A DNA stretch of 64,000 bases. It comes from Actinomycetospora sp. NBRC 106375. GTDB taxonomy: Bacteria > Actinomycetota > Actinomycetes > Mycobacteriales > Pseudonocardiaceae. The notes below the pieces were generated by a model. That model was given only the letters and a program-made list of their open reading frames with translations. It was not told the DNA's origin and searched no databases. Of the stretch, positions 50,730-60,191 are shown piece by piece. The translations under genes and the position numbers were made by a program. The first letter of the stretch is position 1, and each line of letters begins with the position of its first letter. Location: NCBI RefSeq assembly GCF_030269665.1, contig NZ_BSTS01000011.1, positions 124,001-188,000 of the forward strand, given 5' to 3'.

Positions 50730-51449
50730 TCAGGCGCCGGTGGTCGCCGGGACGGTCGCGACGAACCCCGCGATCCAGGTCTCCAGGCCGTCGGCGAACT
50801 GCTCGTCGGTGGGCAGGGTCGGCAGGTCGTCGGCGAGGTCGACGGTGTGCGGGAAGCGCTCGCGCGACAGACCCGCGTAGAAGTGGGTCCGCTGGCGGCG
50901 GGCCTCGGCCGTAGCGGCGGCGTCCTGCGCGCGGCCCCAGGCCCGGGGGGCCTCGTAGGCGGAGAAGCCGAGTGCGTAGGTGATGAGGAAGCCGTAGGCG
51001 TGCACCGCGCGCGGCCCGGTGATGCCGGCGACGGCGAGGCGTTCGAGCACGCCCTCCATGGCGTTGACCAGCGCGCCGGGGCTGTCGGTGACGCGGGTGG
51101 CGAGCAGGCGGACGACGCTCGGGTGGTCGCGCATCATCGCCAGGAACGCGTGCCCGAGGTCGCGCAGCGCCGCGGCCGGCTCGGTGGCGGCCTGCTCGGG
51201 CAGCGTCATCGACCCGAGGATCCGGTCGCCCATCGCGTCGAGGATCTCGTCCTTGTTGCGGAAGTAGCCGTAGAGCGTCATGACGCCGACGTCGAGGTCG
51301 GCGGCGAGGCGGCGGACCGTCAGGCGGTCGAGGTCGGCCTCCTCGTCGGCGATGACGAGGGCCGCATCGATGATCCGCTCGGCGGAGAGCCCGGACGCGG
51401 TGCTCGCCCGGCTCTCCTTGCCGCTGTCCTTGCGGCGACGTGGGGGCAC
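50730..51449 (-). CDS. TetR-family regulator of the catabolic locus
   Basis: 239 residues. The HTH is [40 protein letters not shown] with the KDE that follows; the C-terminal part resembles the large tetracycline-repressor-type ligand domain. GTG 51449 has GAGGAGGA upstream. It is the nearest TetR to the CGTAC-N3-GTACG sites and is the best candidate for binding them, though no such site lies in its own promoter. Effector unknown. Confidence 0.88.
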   Translation of the reverse strand: MPPRRRKDSGKESRASTASGLSAERIIDAALVIADEEADLDRLTVRRLAADLDVGVMTLYGYFRNKDEILDAMGDRILGSMTLPEQAATEPAAALRDLGHAFLAMMRDHPSVVRLLATRVTDSPGALVNAMEGVLERLAVAGITGPRAVHAYGFLITYALGFSAYEAPRAWGRAQDAAATAEARRQRTHFYAGLSRERFPHTVDLADDLPTLPTDEQFADGLETWIAGFVATVPATTGA

Positions 51450-51526
51450 GGGTCCTCCTCGAGGGAACGGGCCAGCGCGCACGCACGGGCGAACGTCGTA
51501 CGGTCCAGTGTATCGAGGAGGGTCCC

Positions 51527-52297
51527 ATGACGTCCGCGCCGACACCCGGGGTGCCGGTCACGGTGCTGGGCAAGGCGCTGGCCGTCCTGCAGGCGTTCGC
51601 CGCCGAGGACGCCGGCCTGGGGTTCGCCGAGATCCACCGGCGCACCGGCATGGCCCGCAGCACCGTGCACCGCACCCTCGGCGAGCTCGTCGAGCACGGG
51701 CTCCTGGAGCGCGTCGAGGGCCGCTACCGCCTCTCCGGGCTGGTCTTCGAGCTGGGCATGCGGGCGTCGGTCGGGCGCGGGCTCCTCGAGGTCGCGACCC
51801 CGTTCCTCGAGGACCTCTACGAGCTCACCCACGAGACCGTGCACCTCGGCGTGCGCGAGGGCCACGAGGTCGTCTACGTCGCGAAGATGGGTGGGCACCG
51901 CCAGGCCCGCTCGCCCTCGCGCCTCGGCGGGCGGATGCCGCTGCACGCCACGGCGATCGGCAAGGTGCTGCTGGCGCACGCGCCGGTGGAGGTGCGGTCG
52001 TCCGTGCTCTCCGTGTCCCTCGAGCGGCGGGCGCCGCGCACGATCACCCACGTCCCGGTGCTGCGCGCCCAGCTGGACGAGATCCTCGGGCGCGGCGTGG
52101 CCTTCGAGCACGAGGAGTCCGCGGTCGGCATCACCTGCGTCGCCGCCCCGGTGCCCGAACCCGGCGCGGGCGTGCGCGCGGCCGTGAGCGTCACGGGCCC
52201 CGTGCACCGCTTCCGCCCCGAACGCCACGCCGACGCCGTCCGCGCCGCCGCCGGCGGCATCGCCGCCATGCTCGCCCGCCGCGCCTCGGGCACCTGA
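51527..52297 (+). CDS. IclR-family regulator upstream of mhpDFE
   Basis: 256 residues. The winged helix is [40 protein letters not shown], and the ligand domain includes [14 protein letters not shown] and [17 protein letters not shown] 51527 has GAGGAGGG upstream. It is divergent from the TetR gene and precedes mhpDFE with a terminator and an inverted repeat in between, so it may activate those genes much as MhpR does in E. coli. Effector unknown. Confidence 0.9.
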   Translation: MTSAPTPGVPVTVLGKALAVLQAFAAEDAGLGFAEIHRRTGMARSTVHRTLGELVEHGLLERVEGRYRLSGLVFELGMRASVGRGLLEVATPFLEDLYELTHETVHLGVREGHEVVYVAKMGGHRQARSPSRLGGRMPLHATAIGKVLLAHAPVEVRSSVLSVSLERRAPRTITHVPVLRAQLDEILGRGVAFEHEESAVGITCVAAPVPEPGAGVRAAVSVTGPVHRFRPERHADAVRAAAGGIAAMLARRASGT

Positions 52298-52303
52298 CCC
52301 TGT

Positions 52304-52326
52304 GCAGCGAACGCGGCGTTCGCTGC
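52304..52326 (+). terminator. Hairpin after the IclR gene
   Basis: GCAGCGAAC and GTTCGCTGC form a 9-bp stem with a 5-base loop, followed by TTCTC. It lies six bases after the IclR stop. Confidence 0.6.
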
Positions 52327-52354
52327 TTCTCGGGGCTCCCCGCCACCACCTCGA

Positions 52355-52375
52355 GAGTTCAGCTCACCGGAACTC
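52355..52375. promoter_or_regulatory. Inverted repeat upstream of mhpD
   Basis: GAGTTC and GAACTC face each other across nine bases, about 33 bases before the mhpD start. Position suits an operator or activator site for mhpDFE, possibly for the adjacent IclR protein. Confidence 0.4.
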
Positions 52376-52408
52376 GGTGCTGGTCTCGCGCGGCTCGGGA
52401 CCGGCACC

Positions 52409-53218
52409 GTGCTCCGCGTGCCCACCACGACCGCCGGCGTCGACCAGGCCGCCGAACGCCTCCTCGACGCCGCCGACACCGGGACACCCTGCGCCCCGGT
52501 CCGCGACCTCATCGGCCCCGACGACGTCGCCGCCGCCTACGCCGTACAGCGCCGGCTCACCGCGCGACGCACGGCAGCGGGCGCCCGAACGGTCGGCCGC
52601 AAGATTGGTCTGACCAATCCGACGGTGCAGGCGCAGCTCGGCGTCGCCAGCCCGGACTTCGGGGTGCTGTTCGACGACATGCCCGTGGAGCACGACGGCA
52701 CGGTCGCCGCCGGGCGCCTGCTGCAGCCGCGGATCGAGGCCGAGGTGGCGTTCGTGCTCGGCGCCGACCTCGACGGCCCCGACCTGACCGACGCCGACGT
52801 CCGCGCCGCCGTCGACCACCAGCGGGCGGCGCTCGAGATCGTCGACAGCCGCATCGCCGGCTGGGACATCACGTTCGGCGACACGGTCGCCGACAACGGC
52901 TCCAGCGGGCTGTACGTCCTCGGCCCCGAGCAGGTCGGGCTCGACCGGACGAACCCCGTCGACGTCACCATGACCCTGCGGCGCGGCGAGGAGACCGTCT
53001 CGAGCGGCGCCGGCGAGGCCTGCCTCGGCCACCCGCTGGCCGCGCTGGCCTGGCTGGCCCGCACCGCCCGCGACCTCGGCGAACCGCTGCGCGCCGGCGA
53101 GGTCGTCCTGTCCGGCGCGCTCGGCCCGATGGTCCCCGTGACGCCCGGCGACGCGTACTCCGCCCACATCACCGGCCTCGGCGACGTCGCCGTCACGTTC
53201 GCGAAGGAGACACCGTGA
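52409..53218 (+). CDS. mhpD: 2-oxopent-4-enoate hydratase
   Basis: 269 residues. It hydrates 2-hydroxypenta-2,4-dienoate to 4-hydroxy-2-oxovalerate. The fumarylacetoacetase-like hydratase pattern is clear: [35 protein letters not shown] with the metal-binding Glu pair, and [24 protein letters not shown] 52409 is used; GTG 52418 is equally possible and neither has a Shine-Dalgarno. The stop overlaps mhpF by GTGA. Confidence 0.9.
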   Translation: MLRVPTTTAGVDQAAERLLDAADTGTPCAPVRDLIGPDDVAAAYAVQRRLTARRTAAGARTVGRKIGLTNPTVQAQLGVASPDFGVLFDDMPVEHDGTVAAGRLLQPRIEAEVAFVLGADLDGPDLTDADVRAAVDHQRAALEIVDSRIAGWDITFGDTVADNGSSGLYVLGPEQVGLDRTNPVDVTMTLRRGEETVSSGAGEACLGHPLAALAWLARTARDLGEPLRAGEVVLSGALGPMVPVTPGDAYSAHITGLGDVAVTFAKETP

Positions 53219-54177
53219 CCACGAAAGTCGCGATCATCGGGTCCGGCAACATCGGCTCCGACCTCATGCTCAAGATCGTTCGGCTGTCGGAGACGCTCGA
53301 GGTCGCCGCGCTGGTCGGCATCGACCCCGACTCCGATGGCCTCGCCCGCGCCCGCCGCCTCGGCATCGCCGCGGTCGACACCGGCGTGAGAGGTCTGACC
53401 GAGCTCGACGGGTTCGACGACCTCGCCATCGTCTTCGACGCCACCTCGGCGAAGGCCCACGTCGCCAACGCCGAGATCCTGCGCCCGTACGGCAAGCGGC
53501 TGGTCGACCTCACGCCGGCCGCGATCGGCCCGTACGTCGTGCCGCCCGTGAACCTCGAGCAGCTCGGCGACGCCGGCAACGTCAACATGGTCACCTGCGG
53601 CGGCCAGGCCACCATCCCGATCGTCGCCGCCGTCGCGTCGGTGGCCCCCGTGCCCTACGCGGAGATCGTCGCGTCGATCGCGTCGAAGTCGGCGGGCCCC
53701 GGCACGCGCGCCAACATCGACGAGTTCACCGAGACCACCGCCGCGGCGATCGAGCAGGTCGGCGGGGCCGGCCGCGGCAAGGCGATCATCGTGCTCAACC
53801 CCGCCGAGCCGCCGCTGATCATGCGCGACACCGTGCTCTGCCTCGTCGGCGACGCCGCCGACCCGGCGGACGGGCCGACCCTCGCCGCCGAGGTGACGAG
53901 CGCCGTCGAGGCCATGGTCAAGACCGTTGCCGAGTACGTGCCCGGCTACCGCCTCAAGCAGGCCGTGCAGGTCCGGGCGATCCCCGACGACCAGCCGCTG
54001 CACACGCTCATCGGCGACGGGGCACGCCCCACCCACCAGGTGTCGGTGTTCCTCGAGGTCGAGGGCGCCGCGCACTACCTCCCGGCGTACGCCGGCAACC
54101 TCGACATCATGACCTCGGCCGCCCTGCGCGTCGGCGAGGAACTGGCCGGACACGCAGCCACCCGGAGCACGCGATGA
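53215..54177 (+). CDS. mhpF: Acetaldehyde dehydrogenase (acylating)
   Basis: 320 residues. It oxidises acetaldehyde with CoA and NAD to acetyl-CoA in a channelling complex with the aldolase. [19 protein letters not shown] is the NAD loop, [17 protein letters not shown] holds the catalytic Cys and [16 protein letters not shown] is the conserved end. GTG 53215 overlaps the mhpD stop, and the stop overlaps mhpE, the usual order for this pathway. Confidence 0.95.
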   Translation: MTTKVAIIGSGNIGSDLMLKIVRLSETLEVAALVGIDPDSDGLARARRLGIAAVDTGVRGLTELDGFDDLAIVFDATSAKAHVANAEILRPYGKRLVDLTPAAIGPYVVPPVNLEQLGDAGNVNMVTCGGQATIPIVAAVASVAPVPYAEIVASIASKSAGPGTRANIDEFTETTAAAIEQVGGAGRGKAIIVLNPAEPPLIMRDTVLCLVGDAADPADGPTLAAEVTSAVEAMVKTVAEYVPGYRLKQAVQVRAIPDDQPLHTLIGDGARPTHQVSVFLEVEGAAHYLPAYAGNLDIMTSAALRVGEELAGHAATRSTR

Positions 54178-55199
54178 GCCTCTACATCCAGGACGTGACC
54201 CTGCGGGACGGCATGCACGCCATCCGCCACCGCCTCGCGCCGGGCGCGGTCGGCACGATCACCCGCGCGCTCGCCGACGCCGGCGTCGACGCCATCGAGG
54301 TCTCCCACGGCGACGGGCTCGCCGGCGCCAGCCTCACCTACGGGCCGGGCTCGAACACCGACTGGGAGTGGATCGCCGCGGCCGCCGAGGCGATCGAGGC
54401 GAGCGAGAACACCCCGGTCCTGACCACCCTGCTGCTGCCGGGCATCGGCACCATCGCCGAGCTGACGAAGGCCCACGACCTCGGCGTCCGCTCGGTCCGC
54501 GTGGCCACCCACTGCACCGAGGCCGACGTCGCCGCCCAGCACATCGCGACCGCCCGCGAGCTCGGCATGGACGTCTCCGGCTTCCTCATGATGAGCCACA
54601 TGGCCCCGCCCGCCGAGCTCGCGCGGCAGGCGAAGCTGATGGAGGACTACGGCGCCCACTGCGTCTACGTCACCGACTCCGGCGGCCGCCTGACGATGCC
54701 CGACGTCGCGGCGCGCCTGGACGCCTACCGCGAGGTGCTGCGGCCCGAGACCCAGATCGGCATCCACGCCCACGAGAACCTCTCGCTGTCGGTGGCCAAC
54801 TCCGTCGTCGCGGTCGAGCACGGCGCCGTCCGTGTCGACGCGTCGCTGGCCGGGCAGGGCGCGGGGGCGGGGAACACGCCGATCGAGGCGTTCGTCGCCG
54901 TCGCGAACACCTACGGCTGGACCCACGCCTGCGACCTCTTCGCCCTGCAGGACGCCGCCGACGACCTCGTGCGCCCGCTGCAGGACCGCCCCGTCCGCGT
55001 CGACCGCCAGACGCTGACCCTGGGCTACGCCGGGGTCTACGGCAGCTTCCTGCGCCACGCCGAGAACGCCGCCGTGCAGTACGGCGTCGACACCCGCGAG
55101 CTCCTCGTCGAGATCGGGCGCCGCGGGCTCGTCGGCGGCCAGGAGGACATGATCGTCGACGTGGCGCTCGACCTCGTCGCCGCGCGGGGTGCCGCCTGA
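54174..55199 (+). CDS. mhpE: 4-hydroxy-2-oxovalerate aldolase
   Basis: 341 residues. It splits 4-hydroxy-2-oxovalerate to pyruvate and acetaldehyde. [13 protein letters not shown] carries the metal-binding Asp and catalytic Arg, [13 protein letters not shown] is diagnostic, and [14 protein letters not shown] has the HxH metal ligands. The C-terminal DmpG communication domain is complete. The ATG overlaps mhpF. It completes the lower meta-cleavage route. Confidence 0.95.
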   Translation: MSLYIQDVTLRDGMHAIRHRLAPGAVGTITRALADAGVDAIEVSHGDGLAGASLTYGPGSNTDWEWIAAAAEAIEASENTPVLTTLLLPGIGTIAELTKAHDLGVRSVRVATHCTEADVAAQHIATARELGMDVSGFLMMSHMAPPAELARQAKLMEDYGAHCVYVTDSGGRLTMPDVAARLDAYREVLRPETQIGIHAHENLSLSVANSVVAVEHGAVRVDASLAGQGAGAGNTPIEAFVAVANTYGWTHACDLFALQDAADDLVRPLQDRPVRVDRQTLTLGYAGVYGSFLRHAENAAVQYGVDTRELLVEIGRRGLVGGQEDMIVDVALDLVAARGAA

Positions 55200-55694
55200 T
55201 CAGACCGCCGCGGCGAACGCGCCGAGGATCTCCTCCCAGCCGCGGACGAACGCGCCGCCGCGGTAGCCGCCGGGGCGGGCGCAGTCCTCGCCCAGCTGGG
55301 CCTCGGAGAGGGCCTCCCAGCCGCGGTGCTCGACGGCGACGCGCGTCAGCGACGGGCCGAGCGCGGTGAACGTCAGCTCGACCTCGGTCGGGACCGGGGT
55401 GATGTTCCAGGTCATGACGAACCGCTCGGGCGGCGACCACGCGAGCAGCCGGCCCCAGTCGACCTCGGTGCCGTCGTCCCAGCGCTCGTACACCCGGCCG
55501 TCGACGCGCGGCTCGACGTGCACCCCGCGGACCCGGTCCTTGCCGGCCGAGTAGGGCTGCAGCGGCCACCACTGCCCGATCGTCGCGACGAACACGTCGA
55601 AGGTGTGCTCCCGGTCGCTGCGCACGGTCGTCGCCTGCCGGATCGGCGGGCGGCGCAGCGCCGTGACGGTCTCAGCCGGTCGCGGAGCGGCCAT
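55200..55694 (-). CDS. SRPBCC/AHSA1-type protein coupled to an ArsR regulator
   Basis: 164 residues with the AHSA1 helix-grip pattern: TTVRSDREHTFDVFVATIGQ, WDDGTEVDWGRLLAWSPPER, FVMTWNITPVPTEVELTF and the C-terminal helix GWEEILGAFA. It overlaps the ArsR gene by 23 bases, the usual pairing of these two families. It may bind a small hydrophobic molecule. Function not known. Confidence 0.85.
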   Translation of the reverse strand: MAAPRPAETVTALRRPPIRQATTVRSDREHTFDVFVATIGQWWPLQPYSAGKDRVRGVHVEPRVDGRVYERWDDGTEVDWGRLLAWSPPERFVMTWNITPVPTEVELTFTALGPSLTRVAVEHRGWEALSEAQLGEDCARPGGYRGGAFVRGWEEILGAFAAAV

Positions 55695-56016
55695 CGGTGA
55701 TCCCCCTGTCGGTTTCGACGATCCGGCGCGCGGCGTCCAGCGACGAGCCCCACATGTCGTCCAGGAACCCGCGCAGCCCGTCGAGGCCCTCGGGGCGGGC
55801 CCGGTAGAGCCGGCGGGTGCCGTCCCGTCGCTCGGTGAGCAGGCCGGCGTCCTTGAGCACCGTGAGGTGCTGGCTGACCGCGGGCCGGGTGACCTCGAAC
55901 GTCGCCGCGATCTCCCCGGCGGAGAGCTCGTCGTGGGCGACCAGGCGCAGGATCGCGCGACGGCGTGGCTCGACCAGCGCGCGCAGCGCGGCGCCTTCCG
56001 GGTCCTCGTCCGTCAC
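55672..56016 (-). CDS. ArsR-family transcriptional regulator
   Basis: 114 residues. Winged helix: RRAILRLVAHDELSAGEIAA, FEVTRPAVSQHLTVLKDAGL, then RRDGTRRLYRARPEGL as wing. The metal-binding Cys motifs of ArsR/SmtB are absent, so it belongs to the non-metal branch that accompanies AHSA1 proteins. It probably regulates its own operon. Confidence 0.9.
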   Translation of the reverse strand: MTDEDPEGAALRALVEPRRRAILRLVAHDELSAGEIAATFEVTRPAVSQHLTVLKDAGLLTERRDGTRRLYRARPEGLDGLRGFLDDMWGSSLDAARRIVETDRGITDGRSATG

Positions 56017-56069
56017 GACACCCTCCAGGGTCAGTCGCGACGAACGTTAGCGCACACGTACCCGACCTG

Positions 56070-56585
56070 TCACTTGATCAGCTTCTGGACCTCGCGGAAG
56101 GCCTCGTGCTCGCTGTCCCCGAGCCACTCGAACAGCACCATCTCGGTGGTCACGACGTCGACGCCGTGGTCGCGCATCCGCTCGACCGCCCGGTCGCGGT
56201 TCGCCTCCGTGCGGCTGCCGACCGCGTCGGCGGCGACGGCCACGTCGCGGCCCGCCGCGCGCAGGCCGAGGACGGTCTGCTGCACGCACACGTGGGCCTC
56301 GCAGCCGGCGACGACGACGGTGCCGGGGTGCGCGGGGACGGGCGCGCCGAACGCCGTCTTCGCCACCGGCGGGTCCGGGAGGAGGTCCGCGATCGCCGAG
56401 ACCGTCGGCCCGAGCCCGGCGGGGTTCTGCTCGGTGACGTGGACGGCGACGCCGAGCCGCGTCGCACCGCGGACGAGCCTGCTCGCGTTGTCGAGCACGG
56501 CCCCGCCGTCCGCGATGGCGGGCATGAGGCGTTCCTGGAGGTCGACGACGAGGAGGAGGGAGGCGTCTGCGCGCAGCACCGGCAC
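56070..56585 (-). CDS. Isochorismatase-like cysteine hydrolase
   Basis: 171 residues. Catalytic triad visible as Asp in LLLVVDLQERL, Lys in PPVAKTAFGAP and Cys in VVAGCEAHVCVQQT. The YcaC-like branch fits the length. GTG 56585 gives the normal N-terminus; the longer frame is not similar. It hydrolyses an amide or ether bond of unknown substrate. It is divergent from the acyl-CoA dehydrogenase gene. Confidence 0.88.
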   Translation of the reverse strand: MPVLRADASLLLVVDLQERLMPAIADGGAVLDNASRLVRGATRLGVAVHVTEQNPAGLGPTVSAIADLLPDPPVAKTAFGAPVPAHPGTVVVAGCEAHVCVQQTVLGLRAAGRDVAVAADAVGSRTEANRDRAVERMRDHGVDVVTTEMVLFEWLGDSEHEAFREVQKLIK

Positions 56586-56642
56586 GCCGTCGACCCTAGC
56601 GAGCGGTTGACGGGACCACGCCCGGCGCCGTAGGGCTGGCCC

Positions 56643-57884
56643 GTGACGAGCACCCCCGGACGTACCGACCGCGTCGCCGACTACACCGAGCGCTTCGGCG
56701 CCTTCCTCGAGTCCGACGTCGCCCCGCTCGAGGCCGCGCTGGCCGGGCAGGACGCCGGTACGCCGTGGAACCCCCGTCTCGACGAGGCGGGGCGGATGCA
56801 CCCGGCGGTGTGGGAGGCCCGGCGGGAGGCCCAGCGCCGCGCGGCCGCCGCCGGCCTCTACGCGCCGCACGTGCCCAGCGGCCTCGGCTTCAGCGACTTC
56901 ACCCGCGCCGAGATGCAGCACGTCGAGGAGTACGTCTACCGGCACGCCGGCCTCGGGCTGGGTCTCGCGGCGCTGGCGTGGACCGAGGGCCCGAACCCCG
57001 CGATCGAGCACTGCTCCGACGCGGCCCGGGAGCGGTGGCTCGCGCCGCTGCTGGCCGGGGAGATCACCGCGGCGTTCGCCAACACCGAGATCGCCGTGGG
57101 CACCGACGTGCTCGCCATGGAGACCCGTGCGCGCCGCGACGGCAGCGACTGGATCCTCGACGGCACCAAGGCGTGGATCACCAACGCGCACTTCTGCGAC
57201 GTCGTCCAGATCACCGCGGTCACCGACCCCGGCGCCGGCACCCGCTCGCTGTCGATGTTCCTCGTCGACGCCACCAGCCCGGGCTTCACCCGGGGCCGCG
57301 ACATCCCGACCATGCTCGACGACGGGCTCACCGGCGAGCTGCACCTCGACGGGGTGCGGGTGCCGGCCGAGAACGTCGTCGGCGAGCCCGGCGACGGCTT
57401 CGCGCTGGCCATGGCGTGGATCAACTGGCGGCGTCTGTGCCGGGGCGGGATGTGCGCGGGCTGGGGCACGTGGCTGCTCGACCGGGCCCTCGACCGCGCG
57501 GGGCAGCGCACCTCCGGCGGCGCGCCGATCGCCGACCTGCAGGCGGTGCAGCACATGCTCGCCGACATCGACGCCGACGTGTACGCGGCGCGGGCGGCGT
57601 CCCTGCAGGCGCAGGCCGAGCTCGACGCCCTCCCCGGCGGCGCCTTCGGCGTGCCGCTGCACCCGGACGCCCCGCGCCTCATGAGCCTCGTGAAGGTGAT
57701 CAACGACGAGGCGTTCCTGCGCGTCGCCGACCGTGCCCTGCAGGTCCACGGCGGCACCGGGCTGCGCAAGGGCTCGCCGGAGGAGAAGCTCTACCGCCTC
57801 GCCCGGAACCTCAAGATCCCGGCCGGGACGGTGGAGATCCAGCGCAACGCGATCGCCCGCGGCCTGCTCCGCGGGACGCGATGA
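56643..57884 (+). CDS. Acyl-CoA dehydrogenase family protein
   Basis: 413 residues. FANTEIAVGTDVLAMETRAR and DWILDGTKAWITNAHFCDVV form the FAD-binding beta domain, and LQVHGGTGLRKGSPEEKLYRLAR is the C-terminal signature (GGxG). The usual catalytic Glu position is not certain. It overlaps the adenylyltransferase gene by four bases (ATGA). In this operon a role outside beta-oxidation is possible. Confidence 0.88.
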   Translation: MTSTPGRTDRVADYTERFGAFLESDVAPLEAALAGQDAGTPWNPRLDEAGRMHPAVWEARREAQRRAAAAGLYAPHVPSGLGFSDFTRAEMQHVEEYVYRHAGLGLGLAALAWTEGPNPAIEHCSDAARERWLAPLLAGEITAAFANTEIAVGTDVLAMETRARRDGSDWILDGTKAWITNAHFCDVVQITAVTDPGAGTRSLSMFLVDATSPGFTRGRDIPTMLDDGLTGELHLDGVRVPAENVVGEPGDGFALAMAWINWRRLCRGGMCAGWGTWLLDRALDRAGQRTSGGAPIADLQAVQHMLADIDADVYAARAASLQAQAELDALPGGAFGVPLHPDAPRLMSLVKVINDEAFLRVADRALQVHGGTGLRKGSPEEKLYRLARNLKIPAGTVEIQRNAIARGLLRGTR

Positions 57885-58396
57885 CGACGCTCGCCGCCGT
57901 CACCGGGCGCTTCCAGCCGGTGCACGCCCAGCACCTCGAGCTGTTCGCGCTCGCGCTCGCCGAGCACGACCGTCTCGTCGTCGCCGTGACCAACCCCGAC
58001 ACCGGGGCCCGCCACGCCGAGTCCACGTCGGCCCACCGGCACACCGACGCGGCCAACCCGTTCACCTACTACGAGCGCGCCCGCCTGCTCGCCGCCGCGC
58101 TGGCCGGTGCGGGAATGGGCGACCGTTCGATGGTCGTACCGTTCGACCTCACCCGTCCCGAGGTCTGGGCCGAGTACGTCCCCCGCGATGCGGTGCACTA
58201 CGTGCGGGCGTACTCGGCGTGGGAGTCCGACAAGGCCGGTCGTCTGACCGACGGCGGCTACCGCGTCGTGGTCGTCGACGGCGACCCCGTCGCGAAGCTC
58301 GACGCGACCGACATCCGCGCGCACTTCGCCGACGGCACCTGGCGGGACCTCGTGCCGCCGGCGACCGTGCCCGTGCTCGAGGATCTGCTGACGTGA
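57881..58396 (+). CDS. NadM-like nucleotidyltransferase (NMN adenylyltransferase type)
   Basis: 171 residues. GRFQPVHAQHLELF has the HxxH nucleotidyl-transfer motif, NPFTYYERARLLAAAL is typical of archaeal NadM, and KLDATDIRAHFADGTW is the ISTxxR-like ATP site. It should join AMP to NMN or a similar nucleotide phosphate. It is coupled by 4-base overlaps to genes on both sides, an unusual setting for NAD synthesis, so a non-NAD substrate is possible. Confidence 0.82.
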   Translation: MTTLAAVTGRFQPVHAQHLELFALALAEHDRLVVAVTNPDTGARHAESTSAHRHTDAANPFTYYERARLLAAALAGAGMGDRSMVVPFDLTRPEVWAEYVPRDAVHYVRAYSAWESDKAGRLTDGGYRVVVVDGDPVAKLDATDIRAHFADGTWRDLVPPATVPVLEDLLT

Positions 58397-59757
58397 GACC
58401 CCCCGGCCACGGCGAGACCCAGCCCCGGCTCGACGACGACCGCCGCCCGGTGGTGCTGGTCGTCCTCGACGGTCTCGGCGACCGCCCGGTACCCGAGCTG
58501 GGGGACCGCACGCCCGCCGAGGCCGCGCACACGCCGGTCCTCGACGCGCTCGCCGCCCGCGGCGCCTCGGGCTGGCACCTGCCGTTCGGCTGGGGCCGGG
58601 CGCCCTCGTCGGAGCTCGCGCACTGGGCGGTGTTCGGGTTCGGCGACGTGCCCTTCCCCGGCCGCGCGGTGCTCGAGGCGCTCGGGGCGGGCGTGGACGT
58701 CCCGGCCGGCGTCGCCGTCACGCACGCGGCGCTGCGGACGTCCTCGGCCGACGCCGACGGGCGCGTATGGATCACCGGACGGGTCGGCCGTGACGACGCC
58801 GAGGACGCGGCGGCGCTGTTCACCGACGTCGTGGATCTCGCCGGCACGCACGGGCACCGGCTCGTCCCGCTCGACCGCCCCGGGGGGCGCGCCCGCAGCG
58901 AGGCGGTGCTGCTCCTGCCCGGCCACGCCGACGGCGGCGTCACCGACTCCGACCCCTTCTTCGAGGACCGCCACCCATGGCTGCGGGTGCTCCCGGTCGA
59001 GGGCGCGGCGGGGGCGGCGCCGACCGCCGCGGCCCTCACGGAGCTGCTCGTCGCGGCCCGGTCGGCGCTGCGCGCCCACCCCGTCAACGCCGCCCGCCGC
59101 GCGCGGGGCGCGCCGGCCCTCGACGTCGTCACCACGAAGTGGTCGGGAGCGCTGGGGCCGGTGCCGTCGTTCGGCGAGCAGGTCGGCGTCCCCGGCGCCG
59201 CCGTGACCAGCACCCGGCTCTACCGTGGTCTCGCGGCCCTGCTCGGCCTGCGGACCCGGGACCTCGCCTCGGTGCCCGACCTCGCCGCGGACCTGGTGGC
59301 GCGGCTGGACGCCTGCCGCGCGCTGCTGGCCGAGGGCGCGGCGTTCGTGCACGTGCACACCAAGGCCACCGACGACGCCGGCCACACCAAGCGCCCCCGC
59401 GCCAAGCTCGAGGCGATCGAGGCCGCCGACGCCGGTCTCGCGGACCTGCTCGACCTCGCCGACGAGGCGGTCGTCGCGGTCACCGGCGACCACGCGACGC
59501 CCTCGACCGGCGGCGTGCTGCACACCGGCGACCCCACCCCGCTCGTCGTGGCCGGGCCGGGCGTCCGCCCCGACACGGTGACCGCGTTCGGCGAGGCCCC
59601 GGCGCACGCGGGCTGGTACGGGGCCCTCGCCGCGCGCGACCTGCTCCCGCTGCTGCTGGGCCACGCGAACCGGCCGGCGTTCCTCGGTCACCGGCCCACG
59701 CCGCGGCGCACCCTCGCCCTGCCCGACGACCCACCGCCGATGCCGGACCCGGGTTAG
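58393..59757 (+). CDS. Cofactor-independent phosphoglycerate mutase homologue (archaeal ApgM-like)
   Basis: 454 residues of the alkaline-phosphatase superfamily. VVLVVLDGLGDRPVPELGDR with metal-binding Asp, PSSELAHWAVFGF near the expected phospho-Ser, HVHTKATDDAGHTKRPRAKL and VTGDHATPSTGG with metal His/Asp. ApgM interconverts 2- and 3-phosphoglycerate, but the operon with an acyl-CoA dehydrogenase and a nucleotidyltransferase suggests another phosphate substrate. GTG 58393 overlaps the upstream stop. Confidence 0.82.
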   Translation: MRPPGHGETQPRLDDDRRPVVLVVLDGLGDRPVPELGDRTPAEAAHTPVLDALAARGASGWHLPFGWGRAPSSELAHWAVFGFGDVPFPGRAVLEALGAGVDVPAGVAVTHAALRTSSADADGRVWITGRVGRDDAEDAAALFTDVVDLAGTHGHRLVPLDRPGGRARSEAVLLLPGHADGGVTDSDPFFEDRHPWLRVLPVEGAAGAAPTAAALTELLVAARSALRAHPVNAARRARGAPALDVVTTKWSGALGPVPSFGEQVGVPGAAVTSTRLYRGLAALLGLRTRDLASVPDLAADLVARLDACRALLAEGAAFVHVHTKATDDAGHTKRPRAKLEAIEAADAGLADLLDLADEAVVAVTGDHATPSTGGVLHTGDPTPLVVAGPGVRPDTVTAFGEAPAHAGWYGALAARDLLPLLLGHANRPAFLGHRPTPRRTLALPDDPPPMPDPG

Positions 59758-60149
59758 AGCCGGGCCTCCGCGCGGGTCGGCTCGAAGAGCTCCACGGGAT
59801 TGCCGGACGGGTCCTCGAGCAGGATCTGCTTGCCGCCCACGCCGGTGACGACGTCGTTGCGGAACCGCGTGCCGGCGGCCCGCAGCTCCCCGACGAGGCC
59901 TTCGAGGTCGGCGACCTCGAGGGTGAAGCGGTTCCACCCGCCGGGGCGCGGCACCGTCCCGTCCGGCATCGCCTGCCCGCCGCCCCCGCCCCCGCCGGGG
60001 GCCGACAGGACCAGGCGCAGGTCGCCCCTGCTCAGCATCGCGAACGTCGGGGCGGGGTGCATGTCCTCGTGGAAGCCCAACCGCCCGCAGTAGAAGGAGA
60101 TCGCGGCATCGACGTCGTCGACGATGTACCGCACGCTCACCGTGGCCAT
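59754..60149 (-). CDS. VOC-family protein
   Basis: 131 residues, one glyoxalase-like module: VSVRYIVDDVDAAISFYCGR, AMLSRGDLRLVLSAP, FTLEVADLEGLVGELRAAG and closing LLEDPSGNPVELFEP with the metal Glu. A flexible run of seven Gly (62% of the loop APGGGGGGGQAMPDG) sits mid-protein. Substrate unknown. It converges on the mutase-like gene with a 4-base overlap. Confidence 0.85.
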   Translation of the reverse strand: MATVSVRYIVDDVDAAISFYCGRLGFHEDMHPAPTFAMLSRGDLRLVLSAPGGGGGGGQAMPDGTVPRPGGWNRFTLEVADLEGLVGELRAAGTRFRNDVVTGVGGKQILLEDPSGNPVELFEPTRAEARL

Positions 60150-60191
60150 GCGGAGTGATGGTCCTCCGCCGGGCCGCGCGGTTCCAGGCCC

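Noticed and set aside
52304-52326. Palindrome containing CGAAC and GTTCG considered as a second LexA box
   Set aside because: The spacer is five bases, not four, and the longer 9-bp stem with position just after a stop codon fits a terminator better.
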